From assembly GCF_015500055.1 (NCBI RefSeq), contig NZ_CP045495.1, positions 1 through 64,000 on the forward strand: a stretch of DNA of 64,000 bases. The letters run 5' to 3'. Shown here piece by piece: positions 42,407-52,652 of this stretch (the stretch's first letter is position 1; each line of letters opens with the position of its first letter). This DNA comes from Mesorhizobium sp. NBSH29 (lineage in GTDB: Bacteria; Pseudomonadota; Alphaproteobacteria; Rhizobiales; Rhizobiaceae). A program made the position numbers and the translations under genes. The notes beneath the pieces are model-generated. The model was not told where the DNA came from and did not search any database. It saw nothing but the letters and a program-made list of their open reading frames with translations.

Positions 42407-42598
42407 ATGACCACTACCGGAACCGCGGCAGCACGAGCCCTCCACCGCGACGATATCGCCATCTGGACGGACGGAACCTGGGCCCATCTCGGCGACGTCT
42501 GGAACGGCGGCTACAGTTTCATGTCCGACGACTACGAGATCGTGCACCTCGAAGAGGCGGTGCGGCTGAAGGAGCACGGGATCGACGTCGACGCGTAG
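42407..42598 (+). CDS. Small acidic backbone protein, function unknown
   Basis: A 63-residue protein (HRDDIAIWTDGTWAHLGDVW, DDYEIVHLEEAVRLKEHGID) following DUF736 by 80 nt. Small proteins of this kind are common in this position on rhizobial elements. GAAGGGA is upstream of its ATG. No domain recognised. Confidence 0.6.
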   Translation: MTTTGTAAARALHRDDIAIWTDGTWAHLGDVWNGGYSFMSDDYEIVHLEEAVRLKEHGIDVDA

Positions 42599-42917
42599 AG
42601 TGCGGCGTCGGCGCCAGATCTCGATCCGGCACGCTGACGCGATCCCTGATCGAGATCGCGGTTCTCCTCTCTGTTGACGCCCGATCCTACGGCTCTTCGG
42701 TCCGTCCGTCCGCCGGCCCACCGGTCGATGCACGAGCCTTGCCCCGACCTCGCACGCGTGCCTGTTCACGGCCGAAGAGCGCGAGGTGCTCGAAGCCGAA
42801 CGTGGGCCGACATCATCCGGTAGCGCGATGAAGCGCTCGCATTCGAGGAGGGGCGTAAGCCCTCTTTGTAGCTCGACTCACTGCATGTTGCGGGAGCATT
42901 GTCGGCGTTCACCTGCG
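42599..42917. other. No supported gene
   Basis: 319 bp between two converging units. A short frame near 42742-42815 (LFTAEEREVLEAERG) looks protein-like but ends quickly; probably a fragment. GCATGTTGCGGGAG (42883-42896) recurs at 43103-43116. Confidence 0.4.
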
Positions 42918-43163
42918 CTATGGCGCCAGGTATCCGCGCCTGCGCTTGCTGCTCTCCAGCCGCCCGAATGCTTCGTCCGCCTTCGCACTGTCGTCGAAGG
43001 TCTGTATCATCGCCTGGCCATTCGTGCCGATCCGGCCCCAGTTGCGGATCAAGGAAGCGCCGCCGAACAAGGTTGGCTGAACGGACAGCATATAGAAGCG
43101 TCGCATGTTGCGGGAGTCATCGATGCGGCGAAGATGAAGCGGTCCTGGCTCGGGTTTCGGCAT
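42918..43163 (-). CDS. Small WGR-domain protein
   Basis: An 81-residue protein made almost only of a WGR domain: RRFYMLSVQPTLFGGASLIR, NWGRIGTNGQ, then a helical end (DDSAKADEAFGRLESSKRRR). WGR domains bind DNA ends or nucleic acids in PARPs and bacterial proteins; free-standing versions are frequent on rhizobial plasmids. Start at 43163; the frame is open upstream to 43235 without a better start. Confidence 0.82.
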   Translation of the reverse strand: MPKPEPGPLHLRRIDDSRNMRRFYMLSVQPTLFGGASLIRNWGRIGTNGQAMIQTFDDSAKADEAFGRLESSKRRRGYLAP

Positions 43164-43247
43164 GGACGGATTCTCGCTTCCTCCGGAAGCGACGTCCAAC
43201 GACTTTGGTGAATCGATCAACGCCGACCGATTCACGCTCTTGATGCA

Positions 43248-43809
43248 TCAGTCACACCAGGGATGCCGTGATCCGTCCCACCGTCGAGCAAGCCCTTCCG
43301 AGACCAGTATGTCGCCGATCGAGCGGCCCTGGCGCGTGACGATGCGGCTTGCGTCCATACCGGTCTTCGTCGCGCCAGTCGGCGACGAGCGAGAAGCGGC
43401 CGGCATTGAGCAGGGCGTGCAGCCGGCGCTTTGCAGCCTCGCCGAGCTGCTTCGCGCGCGCGCAGCGCGGCGGGCTGAGTTCCGGCGTGTCGATATCGGT
43501 GATCCTGATCTTTTCGCCCTGATGCCGGAAGGTGTCGCCGTCAACGACGCAATTGGTTTGAGCCCCGGCATCGCAGATCGAGAATGACGCTGACAGCGCG
43601 TCTGCAACGGGACCCGTGAAAGACGTCAGCATGCTGTCGAGGCGGCCCGGCTCCTTCAGATGAAACGCGCCCAACGCTTCAACGGCGATGACGGCACAAC
43701 TGCGAGGGAACGCAGGAGCGGCGCCGATTGCCGCACCGACGCACCTCGTCTCAAACTTCCGGACGATGAGGACCTTGTGCTGAAGCGTCTCGGCGGACGG
43801 CTTTTGCAT
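43248..43809 (-). pseudogene. Thermonuclease (SNase)-family gene, frameshifted
   Basis: The first part shows the SNase fold CVVDGDTFRHQGEKIRITDI, DTPELSPPRCARAKQLGEAA and DWRDEDRYGRK with its catalytic Asp, Glu and Arg. It then slips frame after GRK near 43360; the other frame continues RIVTRQGRSIGDILVSEGLA and ends RRWDGSRHPWCD, as in intact SNase proteins. One base appears to be missing. The N terminus (from 43809) is poorly defined. As written the C-terminal strand and helix are lost, so activity is doubtful. Confidence 0.8.
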
Positions 43810-44121
43810 CTGGCGACGTTGCTCAAGTCCGGCCCTGTCTCCCGTTCGGTCATGGCGAAACTACGCCCTCATGCTTGAGTCCTGTTTGCCGGGATCATTC
43901 AAATGCCACCGATCGGACACGCTCCGGCCCTGCATAGAGCAGGAGGGTTTGGGCGAGCCGCCTGCGGCGGACGGCTCTATTCGCTTCGCTCACGGAGCCC
44001 GCAAGCGGTCTCCGCCTGCCGGTGGCGATCCTCTCGCGGGATGAGACCCTCCGGATCGCCCGGCCGCCTTATCACGAGGGGTGCCCCTCGCTCACCCAGC
44101 CGGCTGGACGCCAGGTGACAA
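43810..44121. other. Intergenic, hairpin-rich, no supported gene
   Basis: 312 bp between the traG end and the SNase start. It contains GC hairpins such as GAGGGG-TG-CCCCTC near 44079-44092 and a GCCGCC-TGC-GGCGG near 43959-43972, likely transcription ends for traG. Confidence 0.45.
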
Positions 44122-46047
44122 TCACGCCTCGGTCTCCTTCCGGTGGAAGCGGTTCTCGCCGACGCAGGCCTTCATGTCAGCACGCCGGAACCAGATGGCG
44201 CGGCCGCAGCGTAGCGGTGGGTTGCCGGCGGTGAAGACAATCTGCTCGTCGGCCCGCATCTGCATCACCTCATGCGACAAAATCAGCGGTCGGCGCGTGA
44301 GCTGCTTGGAGCGTGTGCGGGACGAGCCCGACATTTGTGACGAGCGGCTGGTCTGGTCGACCTCGACCGTCGTGTCGCCGCAACGCTTCGAGATGTAGTC
44401 CGCCGTCTCCGGATCGTTGATTGCGGCGAAGGAGACCCATGACGCGCTCTCGAACCATTTCGAGGTGGCGTCACGGCCGCCATAGGCTTCGCGCATCTGC
44501 CCGATCGACTGGTAGAGCAGCGTCATGGTGATGCCGTACTTGCGCCCGGCGTCGCGTGCGGTTTCGAGGACGCGCAGGAAGCCCAGCCGCGCAACTTCGT
44601 CCAGCAGGAACAGCGTGCGGCCTTTCACCTCGCCGTTGCGATTATAGATCGCGTTCATCAGCGCGCCGATGATGACTCGGGCGAGACCCGGATGGGTCTC
44701 CAGCACCTTCAGGTCGAGCGCGATGAAGACATCGGTCTCGCCGGCCGCGAGTTCGTCCGTTGTGAAGCTCGATCCTGAGACCAATGCAGCATAGTTCGAA
44801 TAGGAGAGCCAGTGGGTCTCCTTGACGGCATTGGCGTAAACGCCGCTGAATGTTTCGGGGGTCATGGCGATGAACGGCGCGACATTCTCCTTCACGAATG
44901 CGGATTCCGACTGGTCGTGGATTGCCGTCAGACGCTCCCGCAGCTTCGGTTCCGGCTCGGACAAGTTCGACCGCACCCGCCGGAGCGTCTGGTCCTTTTC
45001 TTCCGTATGACCCGATAGGCAGACGTCGGCGATTAGCACTGTCAGAAGCTGAAGCGCCGAGGCGCGGAAGAAGTCGTCGCGCGCTGACGCTTGGCGCGGA
45101 TTGTCTGTGATGATCCATGTCGCGACCGCGACGATGTCCTCTTCCTTTGTGCTGCCGAAGCGGCCGATCCAGTCGAGCGCGTTGAAGCCGATCGCCGCGT
45201 TCCCCGGATCGAGCAGGAAGACATTGCGGCCCGCGCGCTTTCGATGATCGATGACCATCGGGGCGACCTCGCTCGACGGATCGAGGACGACGAGGCTACC
45301 ACCCCATTTGAGCGCCGTCGGCACGGTGACGGAAGTAGTCTTGAAGCCACCCGAGCCTGCGAAGACGACGCCGTGCGACGAGCCGAACGAGCCGTCGAAG
45401 CAGAGGAGGGGAGATCGCCCGCCGGCCCCCCATGTTTCTCGCGCGTCGGCGCGGAATGATTGCGCCGCAACGCTGTCGCGATCGACGCGATAGCGTTCAC
45501 CGATGACGATCCCGCCGCTGTCTGGAAACAACCGCGCCGCAGCCGGCATGGACATCCAGTCGGCCTCGCCATGCACGGCGCGCTTTCCGCGGATACGGCG
45601 AGGCGCAGCCAACGCGAAAGCTGCGTTTCCGTGCATCGTAACGCGCAGAGCGAAGCCGCCACAAATCATCGCGACCGTCGCCCCGACCATCGTCGCCGGA
45701 TCGACATAGGAGAGGATCGCTTTGCCGGCCGGCACGCAATCGGCCAGCGCCGACAGCCGCACCGCCTCGCGCGCGACCGCTATCGCGATCACGCTGGCCG
45801 CGCCGCAAGCAACGCCCCATCCTGCGGCACGGATGGCGTTCGCGCCTGCCGAGGCGAAGAGGAAGATTACGCCGATGACCGCCGCCGCTATATATGGCAG
45901 GGCGATGCCGGTCCGGCCGAGCATCAGACGCGCCGCATCCGAAGTTCCGAACGTAACAAGCCACGTCTCGATACCTGAAATGCCGATGCAGGCGCCGAGC
46001 ATCAGCGTGGCGGCTGAACCGGCGAGCAGGATCCTATTTGCTGTCAT
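44122..46047 (-). CDS. traG: Type IV coupling protein TraG (VirD4-like)
   Basis: A 641-residue inner-membrane ATPase that brings the relaxase-DNA complex to the mating channel. N-terminal helices (about 5-25, 48-68, 72-92, 118-136) are followed by the motor domain with Walker [10 protein letters not shown] (231-239) and Walker [10 protein letters not shown] (481-489). Start at 46047, chosen because it overlaps the traD end and matches family length; the frame is open to 46101. Last of the leftward traC-traD-traG unit, the usual Ti-plasmid order. Confidence 0.94.
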   Translation of the reverse strand: MTANRILLAGSAATLMLGACIGISGIETWLVTFGTSDAARLMLGRTGIALPYIAAAVIGVIFLFASAGANAIRAAGWGVACGAASVIAIAVAREAVRLSALADCVPAGKAILSYVDPATMVGATVAMICGGFALRVTMHGNAAFALAAPRRIRGKRAVHGEADWMSMPAAARLFPDSGGIVIGERYRVDRDSVAAQSFRADARETWGAGGRSPLLCFDGSFGSSHGVVFAGSGGFKTTSVTVPTALKWGGSLVVLDPSSEVAPMVIDHRKRAGRNVFLLDPGNAAIGFNALDWIGRFGSTKEEDIVAVATWIITDNPRQASARDDFFRASALQLLTVLIADVCLSGHTEEKDQTLRRVRSNLSEPEPKLRERLTAIHDQSESAFVKENVAPFIAMTPETFSGVYANAVKETHWLSYSNYAALVSGSSFTTDELAAGETDVFIALDLKVLETHPGLARVIIGALMNAIYNRNGEVKGRTLFLLDEVARLGFLRVLETARDAGRKYGITMTLLYQSIGQMREAYGGRDATSKWFESASWVSFAAINDPETADYISKRCGDTTVEVDQTSRSSQMSGSSRTRSKQLTRRPLILSHEVMQMRADEQIVFTAGNPPLRCGRAIWFRRADMKACVGENRFHRKETEA

Positions 46048-46249
46048 TGCCGAAGGCATCCGTGCCGATCGCCGACAGCCGGGCGCGCTCCGGTTCATCA
46101 ACCCGAAAGCGCGAGCCGGCGTCGATCAGCAGGCCGAGCAGCAGCGCGCGTTTTTCGTAGCGAAGGCCCGCCTTCACGATCAGGCCGCCGAGCTCGATCT
46201 TCTCACGCGTATCTTTCTTTCTGGCCTCGGAGGATGTCGACCGGCGCAT
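46034..46249 (-). CDS. traD: Conjugal transfer protein TraD (Ti type)
   Basis: A 71-residue protein ([40 protein letters not shown]) matching Ti-plasmid TraD in length and sequence style. The ATG at 46249 is taken as start because it gives the family length; the open frame goes on to a TTG at 46288, inside traC. It ends 14 nt inside traG. TraD here is the small oriT-side protein, unrelated to F-plasmid TraD. Confidence 0.88.
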   Translation of the reverse strand: MRRSTSSEARKKDTREKIELGGLIVKAGLRYEKRALLLGLLIDAGSRFRVDEPERARLSAIGTDAFGNDSK

Positions 46250-46253
46250 GCGC

Positions 46254-46550
46254 TCAAACCTCGCTATTGCCGCTCGCAGCCGCGCCAACCCCGACCACCG
46301 CGGCCCCGGCCGCCTCGCCCTTTCTGCCGGCGTTCCCTCTCTTTCCGGATGCCTTTTCGTCGCGATCGCGAAACCGCGCGGAGAGTTCCTCGAACGCCGC
46401 CAGCAGCACCGTTTCCTCGATCTCGATCTCCCCGAGACCTGCCTTCAGGGCGATGCGTCCGATCCGCTCGGCTTCGCGCGTCTCGGCCTGCCTGAGCTGG
46501 TCCTGGAGTTTCGTGATCTCTTCCCTGATCTTCGACGATGGTCTCTTCAT
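46254..46550 (-). CDS. traC: Conjugal transfer protein TraC (Ti type)
   Basis: A 98-residue protein with a coiled N-terminal half ([20 protein letters not shown]) and a Gly/Ala-rich tail. It matches the TraC protein of Ti-type transfer regions, thought to help process oriT. First gene of the leftward unit, about 70 nt left of the oriT inverted repeats. Confidence 0.88.
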   Translation of the reverse strand: MKRPSSKIREEITKLQDQLRQAETREAERIGRIALKAGLGEIEIEETVLLAAFEELSARFRDRDEKASGKRGNAGRKGEAAGAAVVGVGAAASGNSEV

Positions 46551-46620
46551 TCCGGTTGGGCCTTTTGCATCTGGTCGTTTCTGGAGTTCGTCCAGAATCC
46601 TCCGGATGCGCGCTAGGGGC

Positions 46621-46725
46621 GACTAGTAAAAAAGCTAGTCGGCAGAGCCGACGCCGCCTGAGATCATCCCGCCGTTCCGAAGGAATGGATCCAAGGGCGC
46701 AGTAATACGTCGCTGACGCGACGTT
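46621..46725. other. oriT: Origin of transfer (oriT), Ti-plasmid type
   Basis: Between divergent traC and traA. It contains GACTAG-N8-CTAGTC (46621-46640), GTCGGC-AGA-GCCGAC (46638-46652) and the nick-region core CCAAGGGCG (46692-46700), followed by the dyad ACGTCGC-TGAC-GCGACGT (46708-46725). The core and dyad closely match the Ti-plasmid oriT. TraA would cut within the core. Confidence 0.88.
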
Positions 46726-46802
46726 CTGCTTCCGACCCCGCTGGGGGCGGCTCCAGTCCCGACGAACACGCTGTTCGTTTCTCGCCGGGAGCCCTCTTCG
46801 CC

Positions 46803-49800
46803 GTGGCCATCACACATTTCACGCCCCAGCTCATCGGACGCGGCAATGGCCGCAGCGCCGTGCTGTCGGCCGCGTATCGTCACTGCGCGAAAATGATCTA
46901 CGAGATGGAAGCCCGCACCGTCGACTATTCCAACAAGCGCAATCTCGCCCATGAAGAATTCTTGGCGCCGCCCGACGCGCCGGACTGGGTATGCAAGCTG
47001 CTCGCCGACCGCTCGGTGTCCGGTGCGGCAGAAGCCTTCTGGAACAGGGTCGAGGCCTTCGAGAAGCGCGAGGATGCGCAGTTCGCGAAGGAATTCATCA
47101 TCGCGCTGCCGGTGGAGCTGACGAAGGAACAGAACATCGCGCTGATGCGCCAATTCGTGTTCGAGCAGGTGCTTTCGCGCGGCCAGGTCGCCGACTGGGT
47201 CTATCACGACGATCCGGGCAATCCGCATGTTCATCTGATGACGACGCTGCGCCCGCTCACGGAGACCGGGTTCGGCACCAAGAAGATCGCCGTGCTTGGC
47301 GAGGACGGTCAGCCGCTCCGCACGAAAACCGGCAAGATCCAGTATCGCCTCTGGGCCGGAGAGAAGAAGGAGTTTCTCGAACAACGCAACGGCTGGCTCG
47401 ACCTTCAGAACCAGCATCTCGCACTCGGCGGCATCGATCTGCGCGTCGACGGCCGCTCCTATGCGGAGCGCGGTATCGAACTGGTCGCAACGGCCCATAT
47501 CGGCGTCGGAGCCAAGGCGATCCAACGCAAGGGCGAGCGGCAGGGATGGACGCCGGCGCTCGACCGGATCGAGCTGTTTGAGGCGCAACGCGAAGAAAAC
47601 GCCCGCAGAATCCTGCGACGGCCCGAGGTCGTGCTGGACAAGATCTCCTCGGAGAAGAGCGTCTTCGACGAACGCGACATCGCCAAGATACTGCACCGCT
47701 ACGTCGACGATGCCGGGACCTTCCGGCAGCTGATGGCGCGCATCCTGCAAAGCCCGGACCTGCTGCGCATCGAACGTGAAAGCGTCGATTTCGGAACCGG
47801 GGAACGGGTGCGCGCCCGCTATACGACGCGCGAGCTGATCCGCGTCGAGGCGGAGATGGCAAAGCAGTCGATCTGGCTTTCACAGCGCACGAGCCATGGC
47901 GTCCGGGAGACGGTGCTTCGCGCGACCTTCGAGCGCCATGCGCAGCTGTCGCGGGAGCAGCGCGTCGCCATCGAGCATGTGGCAGACGCAGCGCAGATTG
48001 CTGCTGTCGTCGGCCGCGCCGGCGCCGGCAAGACCACCATGATGAAGGCCGCGCGCGAGGCGTGGGAAATGGCCGGCTATCGCGTGGTCGGCGCAGCACT
48101 TGCCGGCAAGGCGGCCGAGGGGCTGGAGAAGGAAGCCGGCATCGCCAGCCGCACGCTGGCGTCATGGGAGCTGCGCTGGAAAGATGGCAGGGACGCACTC
48201 GATGCCAAGACCGTGTTCGTCCTCGACGAGGCCGGCATGGTGGCCTCGAAGCAGATGGCGCTGTTCGTCGAGGCAGCGTTGCGCACCGGCGCCAAGCTTG
48301 TCCTGGTCGGCGATCCCGAACAGCTCCAGCCGATCGAGGCTGGTGCAGCCTTCAGAGCGATCGTCGAGCGCACCGGTTATGCTGAACTCGAAACGATCTA
48401 CCGCCAGCGTGAGGAGTGGATGCGGGTTGCCTCGCTCGACCTGGCGCGCGGTCGCGTCGACCAGGCCGTCTCCGCCTACCGCAAACAGGGCAGGGTGCTC
48501 GGATCGGAATTGAAGGCCGAGGCGGTCGCCAATCTGATCGACGACTGGAACCGCGATTACGATGCGGTGAAGACCACGCTGATCCTCGCCCATTTGCGCC
48601 GCGACGTGCGCATGCTGAACGTCATGGCGCGCGAGAAATTGGTCGAACGCGGCCTCGTCAGGGAGGGCCATGTCTTCCACACCGAGGACGGCGTACGGCG
48701 CTTCGACACCGGCGACCAGATCGTCTTCCTGAAGAACGACAGCGCGCTCGGCGTGAAGAACGGCATGATCGGCCGAGTGGTCGAAGCCGCTGCGGACCGG
48801 ATCGTCGCCGAGGTCGGAGAGGGTGATCAGCGTCATCGCGTTTCGGTCGATCAGCGTTTCTACCGCAACGTAGATCATGGCTACGCGACGACGATCCACA
48901 AAAGCCAGGGTGCGACCGTCGACCGGGTGAAGGTGCTGGCTTCCCTGTCGCTGGATCGTCACCTGACCTATGTCGCCATGACCCGTCACCGCGAGGACAT
49001 GGCCCTCTATTACGGCCGCCGCTCGTTCGGGTTCCATGGCGGCCTCATCAAGATCCTGTCGAAGCGCAATGCCAAGGAAACGACGCTCGATTACGAGCGC
49101 GGCACGCTTTACCGCCAGGCGCTTCGCTTCGCCGAAAACCGCGGCCTGCATGTGGTTCGTGTCGCCCGCACGCTTGTGCGCGACCGAGTCGACTGGACGC
49201 TGCGGCAGAAGCAGCGCCTCGCCGATCTGGCGCTGCGCCTTCGGACCTTGAGCGAACGCCTTGGCCTTCTCGATACACGTCCAACTCAAACGCTGAAGGA
49301 GGCCGCGCCGATGGTGAAGGGCGTGACCCTGTTCCCGAAATCGGTCCAGGACACGGTCGAGGAAAAGCTGCTTGCCGATCCGGTCGTGAAGAAGCAGTGG
49401 GAGGAGGTTTCGACGCGCTTCCGCTTCGTCTTCGCCGATCCCGAGACGGCCTTCCGCGCGATGAAGTTCGATGCGGTCCTCACCGATCCGTCGACGGCCA
49501 GGACGACGCTGGAGCGCCTGGTCAATGAGCCAGCAACGATCGGTCCACTCAAGGGCAAGGACGGCCTTCTCGCACGCAAATCCGACCGCGAGGACCGGCG
49601 CATTGCCGAGGTCAACGCGCCGGCGCTGAAGCGCGACATCGAGCGCTATCTACGACTTCGCGAAGGGGCGGTTCAGAAGATCGCAACCGACGAGCAGGTG
49701 CTCCGGCGTCGCGTCTCGATCGACATCCCCGCGCTGTCGCCCGCCGCCCATTGTGTTCTCGAGCGCGTGCGCGACGCGATCGACCGCAACGACCTGCCGG

Positions 49801-50105
49801 CAGCTCTCGGCTACGCCCTTGCCGACAGGATGGCAAAGGCCGAAATCGACGGCTTCAACAAGGCCATAACCGAGCGGCTCGGCGAGAGGACGCTGCTCAC
49901 CAACGCCGCGCGCGAGCCGTCCGGCAAGCTGTTCGATAGGGCGGCGGAAGGTCTGGCGCCAGGAGAGCGTCAGAAGCTCGCGGAGGCCTGGCCGAACATG
50001 CGAGCGGCACAGCAACTCGCCGCGCATGAGCGCACGGTGGAGACGCTGAAGCGGACCGAGAATCTTCGCCTGTCACAGCGACAGTCCCCGGTGCTGAAGC
50101 AATGA
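46803..50105 (+). CDS. traA: Relaxase-helicase TraA (Ti type)
   Basis: A 1,100-residue protein. The N-terminal MobA-like relaxase domain (MAITHFTPQLIGRGNGRSAV) has the His pair HVH (142, 144) in GNPHVHLM. A TraI/RecD-type helicase follows with Walker A GRAGAGKTT from 404 and Walker B VFVLDEAGMV. The C-terminal part is typical of TraA. It nicks oriT, stays attached to the 5' end and unwinds the strand. The GTG start at 46803 and the ATGA overlap with traF fit the Ti layout. Complete. Confidence 0.95.
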   Translation: MAITHFTPQLIGRGNGRSAVLSAAYRHCAKMIYEMEARTVDYSNKRNLAHEEFLAPPDAPDWVCKLLADRSVSGAAEAFWNRVEAFEKREDAQFAKEFIIALPVELTKEQNIALMRQFVFEQVLSRGQVADWVYHDDPGNPHVHLMTTLRPLTETGFGTKKIAVLGEDGQPLRTKTGKIQYRLWAGEKKEFLEQRNGWLDLQNQHLALGGIDLRVDGRSYAERGIELVATAHIGVGAKAIQRKGERQGWTPALDRIELFEAQREENARRILRRPEVVLDKISSEKSVFDERDIAKILHRYVDDAGTFRQLMARILQSPDLLRIERESVDFGTGERVRARYTTRELIRVEAEMAKQSIWLSQRTSHGVRETVLRATFERHAQLSREQRVAIEHVADAAQIAAVVGRAGAGKTTMMKAAREAWEMAGYRVVGAALAGKAAEGLEKEAGIASRTLASWELRWKDGRDALDAKTVFVLDEAGMVASKQMALFVEAALRTGAKLVLVGDPEQLQPIEAGAAFRAIVERTGYAELETIYRQREEWMRVASLDLARGRVDQAVSAYRKQGRVLGSELKAEAVANLIDDWNRDYDAVKTTLILAHLRRDVRMLNVMAREKLVERGLVREGHVFHTEDGVRRFDTGDQIVFLKNDSALGVKNGMIGRVVEAAADRIVAEVGEGDQRHRVSVDQRFYRNVDHGYATTIHKSQGATVDRVKVLASLSLDRHLTYVAMTRHREDMALYYGRRSFGFHGGLIKILSKRNAKETTLDYERGTLYRQALRFAENRGLHVVRVARTLVRDRVDWTLRQKQRLADLALRLRTLSERLGLLDTRPTQTLKEAAPMVKGVTLFPKSVQDTVEEKLLADPVVKKQWEEVSTRFRFVFADPETAFRAMKFDAVLTDPSTARTTLERLVNEPATIGPLKGKDGLLARKSDREDRRIAEVNAPALKRDIERYLRLREGAVQKIATDEQVLRRRVSIDIPALSPAAHCVLERVRDAIDRNDLPAALGYALADRMAKAEIDGFNKAITERLGERTLLTNAAREPSGKLFDRAAEGLAPGERQKLAEAWPNMRAAQQLAAHERTVETLKRTENLRLSQRQSPVLKQ

Positions 50106-50632
50106 GACACCGCCTGACCATCGCGGTGATTGCTATTGCGGGCGCGGGCATCGCAGCACTGGCCGGCATAAGCTGGCTTGGCGGTCTCCGGCTCAATCTG
50201 ACGCCCAGCTACCCGCTCGGGCTCTGGAGCATCGGCCCGATGGATGGCCCGGCTGCTCTCGGAGATCTCGTCTTCATCTGCCCACCAGACACGCCGGCAT
50301 TCCGGCTCGGCCGAGAACGTGGATATCTCCATCGCGGTCTCTGCCCTGGCTGGTTCAGCCCGCTCATCAAGACCATCACGGCGATCGAGGGACAGCACGT
50401 CGAGGTTGGCGCCAACGTCTCGATCGACCGGCGCCCGCTCGCGCATTCGCAGCTGCATGCCGCCGACGCCCAGGGCAGGACGCTAGCTCCATTCGCCGGG
50501 GGCATCGTGCCGCCGGCACACCTCTTTCTTCACTCTGATTTTGCAGGCTCTTATGACTCACGATACTTCGGGCCGATCCCCAGCGCCGGTCTTCTCGGCC
50601 GCGCCCGCCCGGTCCTCACCTTCGATCCCTGA
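50102..50632 (+). CDS. traF: Conjugal signal peptidase TraF
   Basis: A 176-residue S26-type peptidase with one membrane helix. The catalytic Ser is in TPSYPLGLW (S36) and the Lys in LIKTITAIEGQ. In Ti and RP4 systems TraF trims and circularises the TrbC pilin. It overlaps traA by ATGA and traB by 80 nt. Confidence 0.92.
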   Translation: MRHRLTIAVIAIAGAGIAALAGISWLGGLRLNLTPSYPLGLWSIGPMDGPAALGDLVFICPPDTPAFRLGRERGYLHRGLCPGWFSPLIKTITAIEGQHVEVGANVSIDRRPLAHSQLHAADAQGRTLAPFAGGIVPPAHLFLHSDFAGSYDSRYFGPIPSAGLLGRARPVLTFDP

Positions 50633-51788
50633 CACTGTGCGTGCTGTCATCCTGACGGCGGCCGCCTCGCTGGTTGGCGCTGTTGCCTGGAGCGGCGATC
50701 CGCTGACCCTGCCGTTCGCCTTCGCATTCCCGACACTATGGGCGCTATCGCCGTCCCGGATCGTCGCAGCCCTGGTATCGGGAGGTTATTTCCTCGCAGC
50801 CTCGCGCGGACTGCCGCAGGGCGTCGCCAATTACTATGCCTCCGATCTCTGGCCGGGTCTTCTGCTCTGGTTTACCGCGTCACTGGGCTTCGTCGCCGTG
50901 CATACGGCTCTGTGGACGAGCCGGCCGGGAGGGAAGAGGGCGGCGCGGTATGGTCTGGCTGCGCTCCTGATGGCGGTGCCGCCGTTCGGGATCGTCGGCT
51001 GGGCGCATCCGCTGACGGCCGCCGGCGCGCTGCTCCCCGGATGGGGGTGGTTTGGCCTGGCGGCCACCGCAGCCGGCCTTGTCACCATGACGACGAGAGT
51101 CTGGCCGGCTGCGGCGATTGTCGTAGGAGGGGTATGGCTCTGGTCCGTCGCATCGTGGACAGATCCATCCCCACCGAAAGGGTGGAAAGGCGTCGATCTG
51201 GAACTCGGCCAAAGCCTCGGCCGCAATGTCAGGCTGGAACAACACCATGACCTGATCGCCACGGTGCGGCGGTCGGCCGGCGAGGGCGCCAGTATCGTCG
51301 TGCTGCCCGAAAGCGCTCTGGGCTTCTGGACGCCGACCGTCGAGCGGTTCTGGCGCGACGAGTTGCGCGGCGTCGACATCACCGTGATCGCCGGCTCAGT
51401 GATCGTCGACGCGCGAGGCTATGACAATGTCATGCTCGCCATCTCCGCCGTGCGCGCCGATATTCTCTATCGGGAGCGCATGCCGGTCCCCGTCTCAATG
51501 TGGCAGCCATGGCTGGCATGGTCGGGGCAGGGCGGGGGCGCGCGGGCGCATTTCTTCGCTAATCCGATCGTCGAGCTCGGCGGCCGGCGGATCGCGCCGC
51601 TGATCTGCTATGAGCAGTTGATCCTTTGGCCGGTCCTTCAGTCGATGCTGCACGCGCCCGAGGTCATCGTCGCCACGGGCAATGGCTGGTGGACAACCGG
51701 CACCTCCATCGTTGGCATCCAGAAAGCCAGCGTCATGGCCTGGGCCCGGCTGTTCGGCGTTCCGCTCGTGACCGCCTTCAACCTTTGA
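50553..51788 (+). CDS. traB: Conjugal transfer protein TraB
   Basis: A 411-residue protein with several N-terminal membrane helices and a nitrilase-like C-terminal domain (VVLPESALGFWTPTVERFWR, LICYEQLILWPVL, GNGWWTTGTSIV). This is the Ti-plasmid TraB family, needed for full transfer though its reaction is unknown. The ATG at 50553 lies within traF; a TTG at 50541 is also in frame. Confidence 0.9.
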   Translation: MTHDTSGRSPAPVFSAAPARSSPSIPDTVRAVILTAAASLVGAVAWSGDPLTLPFAFAFPTLWALSPSRIVAALVSGGYFLAASRGLPQGVANYYASDLWPGLLLWFTASLGFVAVHTALWTSRPGGKRAARYGLAALLMAVPPFGIVGWAHPLTAAGALLPGWGWFGLAATAAGLVTMTTRVWPAAAIVVGGVWLWSVASWTDPSPPKGWKGVDLELGQSLGRNVRLEQHHDLIATVRRSAGEGASIVVLPESALGFWTPTVERFWRDELRGVDITVIAGSVIVDARGYDNVMLAISAVRADILYRERMPVPVSMWQPWLAWSGQGGGARAHFFANPIVELGGRRIAPLICYEQLILWPVLQSMLHAPEVIVATGNGWWTTGTSIVGIQKASVMAWARLFGVPLVTAFNL

Positions 51789-51802
51789 ACAGGGAGCTTT
51801 CC

Positions 51803-52435
51803 ATGATCGACGCCGCCCTCATCCAGCAATGCGCCGACCCCGGCCTGAAGCCCGCGATTGTCGAGAAGTTCATCGCGGAGGCCGGCTCCAGCGATCCGCT
51901 AACAGTGACCGTCGGCGCTGGCGATCGTGTCGTGCTCGTGCCGAAGCCGCGCACTCCGGAAGAGGCATTGGCGCTCATTCGCCAGCATGTCGGCAAGGCA
52001 GTCGTGCGGGTCGGCGTCACGCAATATCCGGCCGGGCTAGGCGTCGCCGACGTCTCGGAACTAAAGCCCGAGCTTCTCGACGCCTGCGCCAACATACGCA
52101 TCGGTACGACGCTGTTTGGCAAGGTCTATCGCATCGTCACGAAATGGTACGGCAGCGCGGTGGACGAGGCGTTGGACGATTCCATCTACGCCTGGAAGAC
52201 GGGATACTTCGAAGGTAGGGCCGTGTTCAGCGAACCGGATCCCGGCGAGATGAGTCTTGCCGAGCCGAAGCAGGCGCCGCCCGAACTATCGAAAGAGCCC
52301 GGGTCATCGGAAGAGTATGCCTCCGAAGGGGCGTTAGCAGGCGGCGTTTCCGTGCAGCGCGACACCCTGCCCGGCGACCCAAACAAGGCGGCGATCCGAA
52401 TCGATCTTTCCGGCATTGGCGGCCGCTCCCCCTAG
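51803..52435 (+). CDS. traH: Conjugal transfer protein TraH
   Basis: A 210-residue protein (MIDAALIQQCADPGLKPAIV, YPAGLGVADVSELKPELLDA, YRIVTKWYGSAVDEALDDSI) of the Ti TraH family, with a lytic-transglycosylase-associated position but no clear catalytic motif. The start at 51803 has AGGGAGC upstream and follows traB by 14 nt. Its C terminus is a variable Glu/Pro-rich tail. Confidence 0.9.
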   Translation: MIDAALIQQCADPGLKPAIVEKFIAEAGSSDPLTVTVGAGDRVVLVPKPRTPEEALALIRQHVGKAVVRVGVTQYPAGLGVADVSELKPELLDACANIRIGTTLFGKVYRIVTKWYGSAVDEALDDSIYAWKTGYFEGRAVFSEPDPGEMSLAEPKQAPPELSKEPGSSEEYASEGALAGGVSVQRDTLPGDPNKAAIRIDLSGIGGRSP

Positions 52436-52652
52436 TCGTCCCCCTAGTCTCCGGGACGCCTTTCACTCGAAGCGGGTGGAAACTCGCCCAACTTTTCTCT
52501 ACAAGAATCATCAGGGCAGTACGCGCTGTCCCGGGGCTTAGAAACCCCTTGTCTACCGGTTGGTGCCGGCCGTGACGGCACCAGATCCTCTGACCTTTCG
52601 GCCGGGGGCCTGTGACGTATGTCCAGGTACCTCGGTATTAAAGGTCACGGGG

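Noticed and set aside
42883-43116. 14-bp direct repeat GCATGTTGCGGGAG at 42883 and 43103
   Set aside because: Only two copies, one inside the WGR coding region, with no other boundary sign; may be chance or gene debris.
46635-47750. 371-codon minus-strand frame covering oriT and the start of traA
   Set aside because: It would run through oriT and opposite to the relaxase catalytic domain; no domain seen.
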